Assembly (NCBI GenBank): GCA_946886855.1
Contig: CAMPJJ010000083.1
Coordinates: 1 to 25,863, forward strand
Source: an uncultured Roseateles sp.
GTDB lineage: Bacteria > Pseudomonadota > Gammaproteobacteria > Burkholderiales > Burkholderiaceae
Length of the DNA: 25,863 bases
Direction: 5' to 3'
Shown: positions 9,352-18,600 of the stretch, one piece after another
Layout: the number at the start of each line of letters is the position of its first letter
Position numbering within the stretch: the stretch's first letter is position 1
Position numbers and translations under genes: made by a program
Notes under the pieces: model-generated
What the model was told of the DNA's origin: nothing
Database searches by the model: none
What the model saw: only the letters and a program-made list of their open reading frames with translations

Positions 9352-10697
9352 TGCGCACCTCCCTTCACGGCGTGGCCGGCCATCGAAGGCCGGTCGAAGT
9401 ACTCGGCGCCCGACAGGTCGGCGACGGTGCCGATGTCCTTGTCCCCGCGGCCGGACAGGTTGATCAGCAGGTGCTGGTCGGGCCGCATCGTCGGCGCGAG
9501 CTTGATCGCATGCGCCAGCGCGTGGCTCGACTCGAGCGCGGGGATGATGCCCTCGGTGCGGCACAGCCGGTGGAAGGCGGCGAGCGCCTCGGCGTCGGTG
9601 GCGCCGACGTACTCGGCGCGGCCGATGTCCTTCAGGTAGGCGTGCTCGGGGCCGACGCCGGGGTAGTCCAGGCCGGCGGAGATCGAGTGCGTCTCGATGA
9701 TCTGGCCCGCGCCGTCCTGCAGCAGGTAGGTGCGGTTGCCGTGCAGCACGCCGGGAGACCCGGCGCTCAGCGTCGCCGCATGCTTGGGCGTGTCGACGCC
9801 CTGCCCCGCGGCCTCGACGCCGATCAGGCGCACGTCCGCGTGCGGGATGTACGGGTAGAAGATCCCGATCGCATTGCTGCCGCCGCCGACGCAGGCGATG
9901 ACGGCGTCGGGCTGTCTGCCGCCGGTCATCTCGGGCATCTGCACGAGGCACTCGTCCCCGATGACGCGCTGGAAGTCGCGGACCATCATCGGATAAGGAT
10001 GCGGGCCGGCCACGGTGCCGATGATGTAGAAGGTCGACTCGATGTGGGTGACCCAGTCGCGCATCGCCTCGTTGAGCGCGTCCTTCAGCGTCTTCGAGCC
10101 CGACTCCACCGGCACGACCCGCGCGCCCAGCAGGTTCATCCGGTAGACGTTGGGCGACTGGCGCTTCACGTCCTCGGAGCCCATGTACACCACGCACTCC
10201 ATGCCGTAGCGGGCGCAGATCGTCGCGGTGGCGACGCCGTGCTGGCCGGCGCCGGTTTCCGCGATGACACGCTTCTTGCCCATGCGGCGGGCCAGCAGCG
10301 CCTGGCCGATGGTGTTGTTGACCTTGTGCGCGCCGGTGTGGTTCAGGTCCTCGCGCTTGAGGAAGATCTGCGCGCCGCCGAGCTCGCTGCTCAGTCGCCT
10401 GGCGTGGTAGATCGGACTCGGCCGGCCGACGAAGTGCGCCAGCTCGTACTGGAACTCGCGGATGAACTCCGGGTCCTGGCTGTAGCGGGCGTAGGCCTGG
10501 TTGAGTTCGTCGAGCGCGTGGATCAGCGTCTCGGCGACGAAGCGGCCGCCGTAGTAGCCGTGAGCGTTCTCCGTGGACACGGGGCCGAAACGGCCTTGCG
10601 CGTCAGGCTGCGCATAGCCCGCGAGCGGGCCGGTCACGAATGGGGTCACGAACGGGGTCGCGGAGGGGGTCGCGGAGGGATTCAAAGTCTTGGACAT
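9348..10697 (-). CDS. trpB: Tryptophan synthase beta chain
   Basis: 449 residues, longer than most TrpB (about 400) because of an N-terminal extension. This PLP enzyme condenses indole with serine to tryptophan. The PLP lysine is K125 in HTGAHKVNN, and the phosphate-binding GGGSNAIG and the ETGAGQHG loop are intact. Residues 7-22 are a tandem repeat, PSAT twice then PFVT twice, encoded by four 12-bp units; they precede the conserved domain (PDAQGRFGP, then GGRFVAETL). GAGGA lies 6 nt before the ATG, but it is inside a small hairpin (10704-10716), so initiation may be damped. It follows trpF by 70 bp and overlaps trpA. Confidence 0.97.
   Translation of the reverse strand: MSKTLNPSATPSATPFVTPFVTGPLAGYAQPDAQGRFGPVSTENAHGYYGGRFVAETLIHALDELNQAYARYSQDPEFIREFQYELAHFVGRPSPIYHARRLSSELGGAQIFLKREDLNHTGAHKVNNTIGQALLARRMGKKRVIAETGAGQHGVATATICARYGMECVVYMGSEDVKRQSPNVYRMNLLGARVVPVESGSKTLKDALNEAMRDWVTHIESTFYIIGTVAGPHPYPMMVRDFQRVIGDECLVQMPEMTGGRQPDAVIACVGGGSNAIGIFYPYIPHADVRLIGVEAAGQGVDTPKHAATLSAGSPGVLHGNRTYLLQDGAGQIIETHSISAGLDYPGVGPEHAYLKDIGRAEYVGATDAEALAAFHRLCRTEGIIPALESSHALAHAIKLAPTMRPDQHLLINLSGRGDKDIGTVADLSGAEYFDRPSMAGHAVKGGAQ
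10632..10679 (-). repeat. Four 12-bp tandem repeats at the 5' end of trpB
   Basis: On the plus strand the units are GGTCACGAATGG, GGTCACGAACGG, then GGTCGCGGAGGG twice, in an A-A-B-B order. Read on the minus strand they encode [16 protein letters not shown] near the TrpB N terminus. The unit is a multiple of three, so gain or loss of copies keeps the frame. Confidence 0.85.
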
Positions 10698-10703
10698 GAG
10701 GGG

Positions 10704-10716
10704 TCCTCAATGAGGA
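10704..10716 (-). promoter_or_regulatory. Hairpin sequestering the trpB Shine-Dalgarno
   Basis: On the minus strand TCCTC-ATT-GAGGA forms a 5-bp stem with a 3-nt loop. Its 3' arm, GAGGA, is the only good ribosome-binding sequence for trpB (6 nt from the ATG). Pairing would hide it. The stem is short, so the effect may be modest. Confidence 0.4.
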
Positions 10717-10767
10717 GGCCCGCGCGTGAATCCGCCGGGATCGCAGGAAGCGACGGGAAGCAGGGAT

Positions 10768-11403
10768 TCAAGCCGACTTCAGGCGGTCGGCCTCGCGCAC
10801 GGCATCGCAGAACTGGCGGATCTTGCCGGCGTCCTTGAGGCCCTTGGAGGCCTCCACGCCGGAGCTGACGTCAACGGCCCAGGGCCGCACCTTCAGCACG
10901 CCATCGATCACGTTGGCTGCACTCAACCCACCAGACAAAACGACCGGAGAGGGAACGCTTGGAGGCAGCAGTGACCAATCGAAGACCTTTCCGCCGCCAC
11001 CGTAGCCGTCGACGAAGGCGTCGACCAGCACGGCCTGGGCGTGGGAGAACCGAGATGCGAAGTCTAGCAAATCGAAGCCCGGCGCCATCCGTGCCGCGCG
11101 CAGATAGGGCCGCGCCCAGCGATCGCAGTCCTCCGGCGTCTCATCGCCGTGGAACTGCAGCGCCAGCGTCGGGATCGCGGTCAGCGCTGCCTGGATGGCC
11201 TCGGGCGACGCGTTGACGAACAGCCCCACCGGCGTCACGAACGGCGGCAGGCGCCGCGCCAGTTCGGCAGCGCGCTCGATGCTGACGGCGCGCGGGCTGT
11301 TCTCGTAGAAGACCAGGCCGATCGCGTCGGCACCCGCCTCGACGGCAGCATCGACATCGGCTTCGCGGGTCAGTCCGCAGATCTTGATTCGGGTGCGGGT
11401 CAT
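10768..11403 (-). CDS. trpF: Phosphoribosylanthranilate isomerase
   Basis: 211-residue TIM barrel that isomerises N-(5'-phosphoribosyl)anthranilate to CdRP in tryptophan synthesis. The N-terminal strand KICGLTR supplies the conserved cysteine (C9), and D128 in LVDAF is the likely partner acid. The phosphate-binding GGYGGGGK-type segment (about 133-139) and VVLSGGLSAANV are typical. The start is the ATG at 11403 because KICGL follows at the right distance. There is no Shine-Dalgarno before it; three 9-bp repeats sit in that space instead. It lies 49 bp after truA, so reinitiation from truA or an unstructured leader may drive its translation. Confidence 0.96.
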   Translation of the reverse strand: MTRTRIKICGLTREADVDAAVEAGADAIGLVFYENSPRAVSIERAAELARRLPPFVTPVGLFVNASPEAIQAALTAIPTLALQFHGDETPEDCDRWARPYLRAARMAPGFDLLDFASRFSHAQAVLVDAFVDGYGGGGKVFDWSLLPPSVPSPVVLSGGLSAANVIDGVLKVRPWAVDVSSGVEASKGLKDAGKIRQFCDAVREADRLKSA

Positions 11404-11413
11404 GTCGGATTCA

Positions 11414-11440
11414 TTCGATTCGTTCGATTCGTTCGATTCG
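11414..11440 (-). repeat. Three perfect 9-bp tandem repeats directly upstream of trpF
   Basis: TTCGATTCG occurs three times in a row on the plus strand (11414-11422, 11423-11431, 11432-11440), with a degenerate fourth copy at 11405-11413. On the minus strand it reads (CGAATCGAA)x3 ending 10 bp before the trpF ATG. It fills about half of the truA-trpF gap and replaces the ribosome-binding site one would expect there. Confidence 0.85.
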
Positions 11441-11452
11441 CTCGGTACGGCC

Positions 11453-12235
11453 TCAAGGCAGCCAGTCCATCGCCGCCGTGTGGCGCGGCAGGTTCAGGTG
11501 ATCGTCGTAGCTCGGGCCGACGAAGTACAGCCCGTCCGGCGGGAAGGTCGGCGCCGCGGCATCGCGGGAGCGCGCGGCCAGCACCTGGTCCATCCACGAC
11601 GGCGGCTTCTGCCCGGCGCCGACGGCGATCAGGCAGCCCATGATGTTGCGGATCATGTGATGCAGGAAGGCGATGCCGTCGAACTCGAAGCGCCAGTACG
11701 GGCCCCGCTTGTGGATCTCGATGCCGCGCAGGATCTTCACCGGCGACGCCGCCTGGCACTCGGCGGACCGGAAGGAGCTGAAGTCGTGCTCGCCGACCAG
11801 CCGCGAGGCCGCGTCGCGCATCGCGTCGCCGTCCAGCGGGCGGAAGGTCCAGCCGACCCCGCCGGCCTGGATGGAAGGCCGCACGTTCGACTCCAGCAGC
11901 AGGTACCAGTAGCGGCGGCCGCGCGCCAGGTTGCGCGCATGGAAGTCCTCGCCAGGGAACGCCGCCCACTGGACCGCGATGTCGCGCGGCAGGTAGCGGT
12001 TGACGCCGCGGACCCACGAGAACACCTCGCGCGCCACCGGCGAGTCGAAGTGGACGACCTGGTTCAGGCCGTGCACCCCGGTGTCGGTGCGGCCGGCGCA
12101 GATGGTGCGGACCGGTTGCGCGACGAACTGCGCGAGCGCCGCCTCCAGCGCGTCCTGGACAGTGCCGCCGCCGGGCTGGCTCTGCCAGCCCTTGTAGGCC
12201 TCGCCGCGGTAACTCACGCCCAGCGCCACGCGCAT
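11453..12235 (-). CDS. truA: tRNA pseudouridine(38-40) synthase TruA
   Basis: 260 residues, normal for TruA. It converts uridines 38-40 of the tRNA anticodon arm to pseudouridine. The catalytic aspartate is D51 in AGRTDTGVHG. The N terminus (MRVALGVSYRGEAYKGWQSQ) and FHARNLARGRRYWY and FLHHMIRN are family signatures. GGAG lies 6 nt before the ATG. It is the first gene after the fimV terminator, with only about 33 bp between the terminator tail and its start, so its promoter is either very compact, overlaps the terminator, or transcription depends on readthrough. truA-trpF linkage is common in proteobacteria. Confidence 0.97.
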   Translation of the reverse strand: MRVALGVSYRGEAYKGWQSQPGGGTVQDALEAALAQFVAQPVRTICAGRTDTGVHGLNQVVHFDSPVAREVFSWVRGVNRYLPRDIAVQWAAFPGEDFHARNLARGRRYWYLLLESNVRPSIQAGGVGWTFRPLDGDAMRDAASRLVGEHDFSSFRSAECQAASPVKILRGIEIHKRGPYWRFEFDGIAFLHHMIRNIMGCLIAVGAGQKPPSWMDQVLAARSRDAAAPTFPPDGLYFVGPSYDDHLNLPRHTAAMDWLP

Positions 12236-12268
12236 GCAGGTCTCCGGATCTCAGGGGAAAGTGAACGC

Positions 12269-12304
12269 CAAAAAGAAAAGGCGCCCGGCCAGGCCGAGCG
12301 CCTT
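12269..12304 (-). terminator. Strong intrinsic terminator after fimV
   Basis: On the minus strand AAGGCGC...GCGCCTT is a 7-bp stem with further pairing inside (CGGCC/GGCCG). It is followed directly by TTCTTTTTGG. It lies about 20 bp beyond the fimV stop. Of the terminators in the window it is among the three clearest. Confidence 0.88.
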
Positions 12305-12323
12305 GTCGTGAACCGCTCGCAGT

Positions 12324-15098
12324 TTAGCGAAGCTGGTCCAGCATCTGCTGGGCGCGGGCGCGCATCGGACCGTCGGCCTTGCCGACCAGCTCCTGCAGCA
12401 CGTCGCGAGCGCCTTCGGTGTCGCCGATCTGGCGGAACTCCTCGGCCAGTTCCAGCTGACGCTGCAGCGCCTCGTCGTCGTTCGGGTCGATGCTGTCGAG
12501 GTCGACGCCCAGGTCGTCCAGGCTCATCGTGTCCCGTGCCACCGGCTTGGCCTCGGGCAGTGCATCCAGATCCGGCAGATCGATCGACGTGACGTCCTCG
12601 ATCTCGTCCACCTTGCCGAGGGTGCGCTCGTCACGGCTGGCGGGCGCGTCGGTCGGCAGATCCAGGTCGATGCTCGACAGGTCGAAGTCCAGCGACGAGG
12701 GATCCTGCGCAGGGGCCGAGGCCGGCGTGCTGCCGCCCAGGTCGTCCAGATCGCCGAGGTCGAACTCGAGTTCTCGGGCGCTGGCGGCGGTCGGCGCCGG
12801 CGGCGGCGTGCTCAGGTCCAGGTCCATGTTCATCGGCGCCTGGCTGGCGGCCGACGGCAGCGCCTGCGTGGCGGCCATCGCCGGCGCGGGCGCGGGCGGC
12901 GACCCCAGGTCCAGATCGAGGTCCAGGTCCATCAGGCTGGACGGACCGCTGTCGCGCGGGGCGGCCGCGACACCCGCCGCGGCGGTCGCCGCCGCGCGGG
13001 CCAGCGCGCCACCGCCGGGATGCGCCAGACCGGTCGCGGGCAAGGTGCTCGCGTTCATCGGTTCGGGACGCTCGTCGTCGTTCTCGAACATCGTCGGCGC
13101 ACCGCCGGGCTGGTACAGCGGATTTTCCGGATCGGCCTGGCGGCCGAGTTCCTGGACCTTCGCCCAGTCCTCGCCCTGCCCCTTCGTCTCGGCATACAGC
13201 TGCACGGCCAGTTGCTCGAAGCCCTTGATGTCGCGGCGCTTGCCGTAGACCTCCAGCAGCTTCAGGCGGATGGCCAGACGCTCCGGATTGGCGCGCAGCG
13301 CTTCCTTCAGGATTTCCTCGGCCTGCAGGTCGCGGCCATAGGCCAGGTAGACGTCGGCTTCGGCGACCGGATCGACATCGCCGATCGCATCGAGCTGGCT
13401 CAGCGAATAGCTCATCGACGACTGGCCGGTCGTCGACGCATCGCGCGTGTCGACGCGTTGACCGCCGCTGTGACCGAAGAACGAATCCGGCGCCAGACGG
13501 CTTTCCGCGAAGGCGGTCTCGGAACGCGAGGCCGCGTCGCGGCGCGCGCGCCAGCGGTTGTAGCCGATGCCGCCGGCGATCACGGCCAAGGCGGCGACGA
13601 GCGCGGGCAGGTAGTCACTCAGCGAGTCGAGGAAGCCGGGCTCTTCAGGCTCGGCCTTGGGCGCCGGGACGGCGCGCGGTGCCGAGGCGGCGACCGGGCG
13701 CGACGCCGCGGCGTCAGCCATGGCAGCGGACGCCGGTGTGGACGCGGCGGGCGCCTCCGATGCAGCCGCCGGCACGTTGGCGGCGACGGTCACCGGCGGC
13801 ACCACCGCCGGGGCCGGGGCCGGTGCAGGCGTCGGCGCCGGCGTGGGAGCAGGCGCCGGCGCGGCGGCCGTGGTCGGCGCGGTGGTCGGCGCGGTACTCG
13901 GCTTCGAGGCGGCGCTCGACAGCTTCTTCAGCTCTTCGACGTTGCGCGTCAGCTCGGCCACTCTGGCCGCCGAATCCTTCTTCTCGGTGTCCTTCGACAC
14001 CTTGGACTCGACGCCGGGCACGCCGCTGGGCTTGCTCAGGGTCAGCTTGTCCGGTGCCGCCGAGTTGGCAGGCTTGCGGTCTTCGACGGCTGCCTGCACC
14101 GAGCCCTTGGCTTGACGGCTGTTCTCGTCGGCCTTCAGGGCCGGCGCGCCTTCCGCAAGACGCTGGCGGTAACCGCCGAAATCGCTGCTCTGCGCCTGGA
14201 TGACGCGGCGCGCTTCCTGCGGCGTGATCGACTGGACGGACTCGCTGCCCGGCACCGACAGGACGGCGCCCGACTTCAGCCGGTTCATGTTCTGGTTGAT
14301 GAACGCGTCCGGATTGCTGCGGTACAGGCCGACCAGCATCTGGTCCAGCGAGACGCCGGAGGGCTGGGTGCGACCCGCGATGCGCGACAGCGTATCGCCG
14401 GGTTGAACGGTGTATTCGGAGCCCGGCGTGGCCGGCGCGGCGGGCGACGGAGCCGGCGGCGACGGACGCGGCGCGCGGGCCGTGGCGGGCGCGGGCGGCT
14501 GGCTCACCGGCGCGGCGGGCGCGGACGACACCGGGGCCTGCGTGCGGGCCACGGGCGGCGGCGCGACGACGGTCGGCGTGGAGGCCGGCGCGGGGGCCGA
14601 GATCACCGGGGACGTGGTGGGCTCGCTCGAACGGGCGACGTTGGTGTTGCTCGGCGGATCGAACAGCAGCGTGAACTCGCGGGTCAGGCGGCCGCTGGAC
14701 CAGTTGACTTCGAGGATGACGTCGACGAACGGTTCCTGGACCGCGCGATCGCTGCTCAGGCGCAGGTAAGGCCGGCCGTCGGGACGGCGGGCCAGTTGCA
14801 CCTGCGTGCTGGCCAGCACCGCGTTGTAGTCCAGACCGGAAGCCCGGTAGGACTCAGGCGGCGCGACGCGCAGCTTGAGCGAGCTGGCTTCCTCCGGCGT
14901 CAGGCTGCTGACGTCGATCTCCGCGCGCAGCGTTTCGCCGAGCGCGGATTGCACCGTCAGTTTCCCAAGCCCGAGGCCGTAAGCGGAACCCGCCGCCAGT
15001 CCCAACACAGTGACCGCGGCCACCTGGCTCAGCGCAAATCGCGCATATGCGCTCGCATGTTTTTTCAAGGCGTCCCCCAAAGCAACAAGGCGGCCCAT
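12324..15098 (-). CDS. fimV: FimV-type polar hub / peptidoglycan-binding protein
   Basis: 924 residues. A signal-like hydrophobic stretch (about 21-42) precedes the FimV N-terminal domain (43-148, GLGLGKLTVQSALGE onward). A Pro/Ala linker leads to a LysM peptidoglycan-binding domain (228-283, YTVQPGDTLSRIA). A short coiled segment (about 378-396) and a Thr/Pro/Ala tract (400-450) precede one membrane segment (496-514). The long acidic cytoplasmic region has TPR-like helices (about 580-650), MDLDLDL repeats, and the conserved FimV C terminus (about 875-924). FimV organises the cell pole, type IV pili and twitching motility in relatives. The ATG at 15098 has a poor SD; TTG at 15068 (giving MKKHASAY) has GGGGGA 4 nt upstream and is a credible alternative. 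Confidence 0.93.
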   Translation of the reverse strand: MGRLVALGDALKKHASAYARFALSQVAAVTVLGLAAGSAYGLGLGKLTVQSALGETLRAEIDVSSLTPEEASSLKLRVAPPESYRASGLDYNAVLASTQVQLARRPDGRPYLRLSSDRAVQEPFVDVILEVNWSSGRLTREFTLLFDPPSNTNVARSSEPTTSPVISAPAPASTPTVVAPPPVARTQAPVSSAPAAPVSQPPAPATARAPRPSPPAPSPAAPATPGSEYTVQPGDTLSRIAGRTQPSGVSLDQMLVGLYRSNPDAFINQNMNRLKSGAVLSVPGSESVQSITPQEARRVIQAQSSDFGGYRQRLAEGAPALKADENSRQAKGSVQAAVEDRKPANSAAPDKLTLSKPSGVPGVESKVSKDTEKKDSAARVAELTRNVEELKKLSSAASKPSTAPTTAPTTAAAPAPAPTPAPTPAPAPAPAVVPPVTVAANVPAAASEAPAASTPASAAMADAAASRPVAASAPRAVPAPKAEPEEPGFLDSLSDYLPALVAALAVIAGGIGYNRWRARRDAASRSETAFAESRLAPDSFFGHSGGQRVDTRDASTTGQSSMSYSLSQLDAIGDVDPVAEADVYLAYGRDLQAEEILKEALRANPERLAIRLKLLEVYGKRRDIKGFEQLAVQLYAETKGQGEDWAKVQELGRQADPENPLYQPGGAPTMFENDDERPEPMNASTLPATGLAHPGGGALARAAATAAAGVAAAPRDSGPSSLMDLDLDLDLGSPPAPAPAMAATQALPSAASQAPMNMDLDLSTPPPAPTAASARELEFDLGDLDDLGGSTPASAPAQDPSSLDFDLSSIDLDLPTDAPASRDERTLGKVDEIEDVTSIDLPDLDALPEAKPVARDTMSLDDLGVDLDSIDPNDDEALQRQLELAEEFRQIGDTEGARDVLQELVGKADGPMRARAQQMLDQLR

Positions 15099-15216
15099 CC
15101 AAAGGACCGCCTGTCTGACGTATTGTTGTTGTGCGACTGATGCGCCCGGGCAGGCTCCCAGCCATTCCCGCGGTAGAAAATCACAACGGTGGCAAGCATA
15201 TACGCATCGTTGCTGA

Positions 15217-15248
15217 GGTAGCTCATGAATAACATCGATGAGCTAGCC
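15217..15248. promoter_or_regulatory. Inverted repeat upstream of fimV, candidate operator
   Basis: TAGCTCAT (15219-15226) and ATGAGCTA (15238-15245) are perfect 8-bp inverted arms around an 11-bp centre; GG and GCC extend the symmetry with one extra base. It lies about 120 bp upstream of fimV, near AT-rich sequence where a promoter is expected. The spacing fits a dimeric regulator as well as an RNA hairpin, and there is no U-tract. Confidence 0.4.
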
Positions 15249-15322
15249 TTGATTCACAGGTCGTTACGGGCTTGTCGCTAGAAGGCAACGCGCCCCACTC
15301 CTGGCATTCCCTAGTCCCCATG

Positions 15323-15350
15323 AAAAAAAGCGGTGGCACCGCCACCGCTT
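15323..15350 (-). terminator. Strong intrinsic terminator after asd
   Basis: On the minus strand AAGCGGTGGC-GGT-GCCACCGCTT is a perfect 10-bp stem with a 3-nt loop, continuing into a run of seven T (15323-15329 as A on the plus strand). It sits about 65 bp beyond the asd stop and should end the leuC-leuD-leuB-asd message. Confidence 0.93.
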
Positions 15351-15415
15351 TCGGCATGCCGGGCGCCAGCCGGCGTTTCAGCCACGACGGCCGGCCAGGG
15401 CCGTCGACGACCGGA

Positions 15416-16546
15416 TCAACGATCCAGCAGGATGCGCAGCATCCGGCGCAGCGGTTCCGCCGCGCCCCACAGCAACTGGTCACCGACCGTGAACGCGCCG
15501 ACGTACTCCGGCCCCATCGCCAGCTTGCGGATGCGACCGACCGGGATCGTCATCGTGCCGGTGACGGCGACGGGGGTCAGGTCCTTGATCGTGGCCTCGC
15601 GGGTGTTGGGCACCACCTTCACCCACTCGTTGTCCGCGGCGATCATGGCTTCGATCTCGTCCAGCGGCACGTCCTTGCGCAGCTTGAGGGTCAGGGCCTG
15701 CGAGTGGCAGCGCATCGCACCGACGCGCACGCAGAAGCCGTCGACCGGGATGGCGGCGGTCCCGAAACCCTCGCCCTGGCCGAGGATCTTGTTGGTCTCG
15801 GCCATGCCCTTCCACTCCTCCTTGGAGGTGCCATTGCCCAGGTCCTTGTCGATCCACGGGATCAGCGAGCCGCCCAGCGGCACGCCGAAGTTGACGATCT
15901 CGTCGGCGGACAGCGCGCGCTGCTTGGCGATGACCTTGCGGTCGATCTCGAGGATGGCGCTCTTCGGATCGTCCAGCAGCGCCTTCACTTCCGCGTTCAG
16001 CGTGCCGTACTGGGTCAGCAGCTCGCGCATGTGCTGCGCGCCGCCGCCGGACGCGGCCTGGTAGGTCTGCGTGGACATCCACTCGACCAGGCCGGCCTTG
16101 TACAGCGCGCCCACGCCCATGAGCATGCAGCTGACGGTGCAGTTGCCGCCGATCCAGTCGCGGCCCCCCTTGGACAGCGCGTTCTTGATGACCGGCATGT
16201 TGACCGGGTCCAGCACGATCACGGCGTTGTCGGCCATGCGCAGCGAGGACGCGGCATCGATCCAGTGGCCGTTCCAGCCCGCGGCGCGCAGCTTGGGATA
16301 GACCTCGCTCGTGTAGTCGCCGCCCTGGCAGGTGATGATGATCTCGCAGCGCTTGAGCTGCGCGATGTCGAAGGCGTTCTGCAGCGCCGTCTCGTTCTTC
16401 GCGAACGCCGGGGCGGTGCCGCCCGCGTTCGAAGTGCTGAAGAACAGCGGCTCGATCAGATCGAAATCGCGCTCCTGCGCCATGCGGTCCATCAGCACCG
16501 AGCCGACCATCCCGCGCCATCCCACCAAACCAACCAATGTCGTCAT
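15416..16546 (-). CDS. asd: Aspartate-semialdehyde dehydrogenase
   Basis: 376 residues from the chosen ATG, close to the gamma/beta-proteobacterial Asd (about 370). It reduces aspartyl phosphate to aspartate semialdehyde with NADPH, feeding lysine/diaminopimelate, threonine and methionine synthesis. The dinucleotide-binding start [14 protein letters not shown], the nucleophile C136 in GGNCTVSCM, and the substrate-binding [11 protein letters not shown] stretch are all present. The frame is open 54 bp further upstream (to 16600), but those residues are unlike the family; the ATG at 16546 has AAGG 7 nt before it. It follows leuB by about 131 bp of hairpin-rich DNA. The product also supplies homoserine for the metZ step encoded further along. 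Confidence 0.97.
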   Translation of the reverse strand: MTTLVGLVGWRGMVGSVLMDRMAQERDFDLIEPLFFSTSNAGGTAPAFAKNETALQNAFDIAQLKRCEIIITCQGGDYTSEVYPKLRAAGWNGHWIDAASSLRMADNAVIVLDPVNMPVIKNALSKGGRDWIGGNCTVSCMLMGVGALYKAGLVEWMSTQTYQAASGGGAQHMRELLTQYGTLNAEVKALLDDPKSAILEIDRKVIAKQRALSADEIVNFGVPLGGSLIPWIDKDLGNGTSKEEWKGMAETNKILGQGEGFGTAAIPVDGFCVRVGAMRCHSQALTLKLRKDVPLDEIEAMIAADNEWVKVVPNTREATIKDLTPVAVTGTMTIPVGRIRKLAMGPEYVGAFTVGDQLLWGAAEPLRRMLRILLDR

Positions 16547-16570
16547 TTGCGTACCTTCGTTCATTGAAAG

Positions 16571-16645
16571 GCCCGGCACTGCTGGCCGGGCATCGCCCAA
16601 ACACCGTCACCCACCCGGGGAGCCTGCCCGGCTCGCTTCGCCGGG
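16571..16645. repeat. Paired hairpins between leuB and asd
   Basis: Two hairpins occupy the leuB-asd gap: GCCCGGC / GCCGGGC (16571-16577 with 16585-16591, perfect 7 bp) and CCCGGC / GCCGGG (16627-16645, with TCGCTTC loop). Between them is CACCCACCCGGGG. The first has a minus-strand tail of CTTTCAATG, too weak for a clear terminator. The ACCCACC plus CGCTTCGC composition resembles, in the opposite orientation, the element between leuD and leuC. Confidence 0.5.
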
Positions 16646-16677
16646 TGTGTGAGTGGGGCGAGACGAACCGGAGCGGA

Positions 16678-17811
<1,134 letters not shown>

Positions 17812-17818
17812 GAGGTCC

Positions 17819-18469
17819 TCAGCGAGTAATTCGATTGTTCAGCCACGGCTTGGTGGCAATGCGTTCGGCTTCAAAGGCCTTGATCTTGTCGGCGTGACGC
17901 AGCGTCAGCGCGATGTCGTCGAAGCCGTTGAGCAGGCAGTACTTGCGGAACGGCTGGACATCGAAGGGCAGCTCCTCGCCGTCGGGCTTGACGACGACCT
18001 GGCGCTCCAGGTCCACCGTCAGCTGGTAGCCGGGAAAGGCGAAGACCTCGTCGAACAGGCGCGCGACCTGGCTCTCCGGCAGCACGATCGGCAGCACGCC
18101 GTTCTTGAAGGTGTTGTTGAAGAAGATGTCGGCGAAGCTCGGCGCGATCAGCGCGCGGAAGCCGTACTGCTGCAGCGCCCAGGGCGCGTGCTCGCGGCTG
18201 GAACCGCAGCCGAAGTTGCTGCGCGCGATCAGGATCGAAGCGCCCTGGTAACGCGGCTGGTTCAGCACGAAGTCCGGATTCGGCTGGCGGCTGGCCGGAT
18301 CCTGGCCGGGCTCGCCGTGATCGAGGTAGCGCCACTCGTCGAAGAGATTCGGGCCGAAGCCGCTGCGCTTGATCGACTTCAGGAATTGCTTGGGGATGAT
18401 CGCGTCGGTGTCGACGTTCTCGCGATCCATCGGGGCCACGAGGCCCTTGTGCACGGTGAACTTGTCCAT
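17819..18469 (-). CDS. leuD: 3-isopropylmalate dehydratase small subunit
   Basis: 216 residues, the normal LeuD length for the bacterial form. It forms the isopropylmalate isomerase with LeuC, moving the hydroxyl group from 2- to 3-isopropylmalate. Conserved segments include [14 protein letters not shown] (about 19-32), the swivelling-domain motif [15 protein letters not shown] and [11 protein letters not shown]. The start is the ATG at 18469, with GAAGGA 7 nt upstream; a GTG directly before it (18472) would add one residue. It is separated from leuC by about 130 bp of hairpins, unlike the tight leuD-leuB junction. Confidence 0.97.
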   Translation of the reverse strand: MDKFTVHKGLVAPMDRENVDTDAIIPKQFLKSIKRSGFGPNLFDEWRYLDHGEPGQDPASRQPNPDFVLNQPRYQGASILIARSNFGCGSSREHAPWALQQYGFRALIAPSFADIFFNNTFKNGVLPIVLPESQVARLFDEVFAFPGYQLTVDLERQVVVKPDGEELPFDVQPFRKYCLLNGFDDIALTLRHADKIKAFEAERIATKPWLNNRITR

Positions 18470-18533
18470 CACTCGTTCCTTCTCATTTCTGGATGCTCAA
18501 CGCTGGCCGCATTGACCCAGCGGGCACCGACGA

Positions 18534-18600
18534 CCGGCTTTGCCGGGCGGCCGGTGACGCCCCCTTGAGGGGGCGCGCGAAGCGCGTACGGGGTGGGTCA
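18534..18600 (-). repeat. Triple-hairpin intergenic element starting at the leuC stop codon
   Basis: Three GC hairpins lie in a row: CCGGC-TTT-GCCGG (18534-18546), CGCCCCC-TTGA-GGGGGCG (18558-18575) and CGCGC-GAA-GCGCG (18574-18586). They are followed by TACGGGGTGGGTCA (18587-18600). The last three bases are the leuC stop on the minus strand. I recall similar CCCCCTTGAGGGGG / GCGAAGCGC / GGGGTGGGTC intergenic elements in Comamonadaceae and relatives. That recollection is not a database result. A copy that inserted at, or spread into, the end of leuC would explain the position. Confidence 0.6.

Larger units (their letters stand above)
15099..15415. other. Gene-free region between asd and fimV (317 bp)
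   Basis: No credible gene is seen. The right part holds the asd terminator (15323-15350). The middle holds an inverted repeat (15219-15245). The left part is the fimV leader, with CAA-rich sequence on the minus strand around 15120-15133. A fimV promoter must lie between 15099 and 15322 because the asd terminator is strong. Candidate AT-rich spots include TATATG on the minus strand near 15200, but I could not settle a -35/-10 pair. Confidence 0.6.

Noticed and set aside
8554..10197. A single 547-residue minus-strand frame covering trpA and part of trpB
   Set aside because: Only the part from 9351 matches TrpA; the upstream part is the shadow of trpB in another frame. The TrpA start has a strong ribosome site.
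13020..15140. Long plus-strand frame (about 700 residues) opposite fimV
   Set aside because: It is rich in Arg and Gly with no family signature, as expected for the complement of a GC-rich gene; the minus strand has a full FimV architecture.
15223..15483. Minus-strand frame of 86 residues between asd and fimV
   Set aside because: It overlaps the end of asd and passes through the asd terminator; it has no ribosome site and no recognisable sequence.
16547..16600. N-terminal extension of asd starting at 16600
   Set aside because: The extra 18 residues do not match the family and the ATG at 16546 has a ribosome site and the conserved N terminus.
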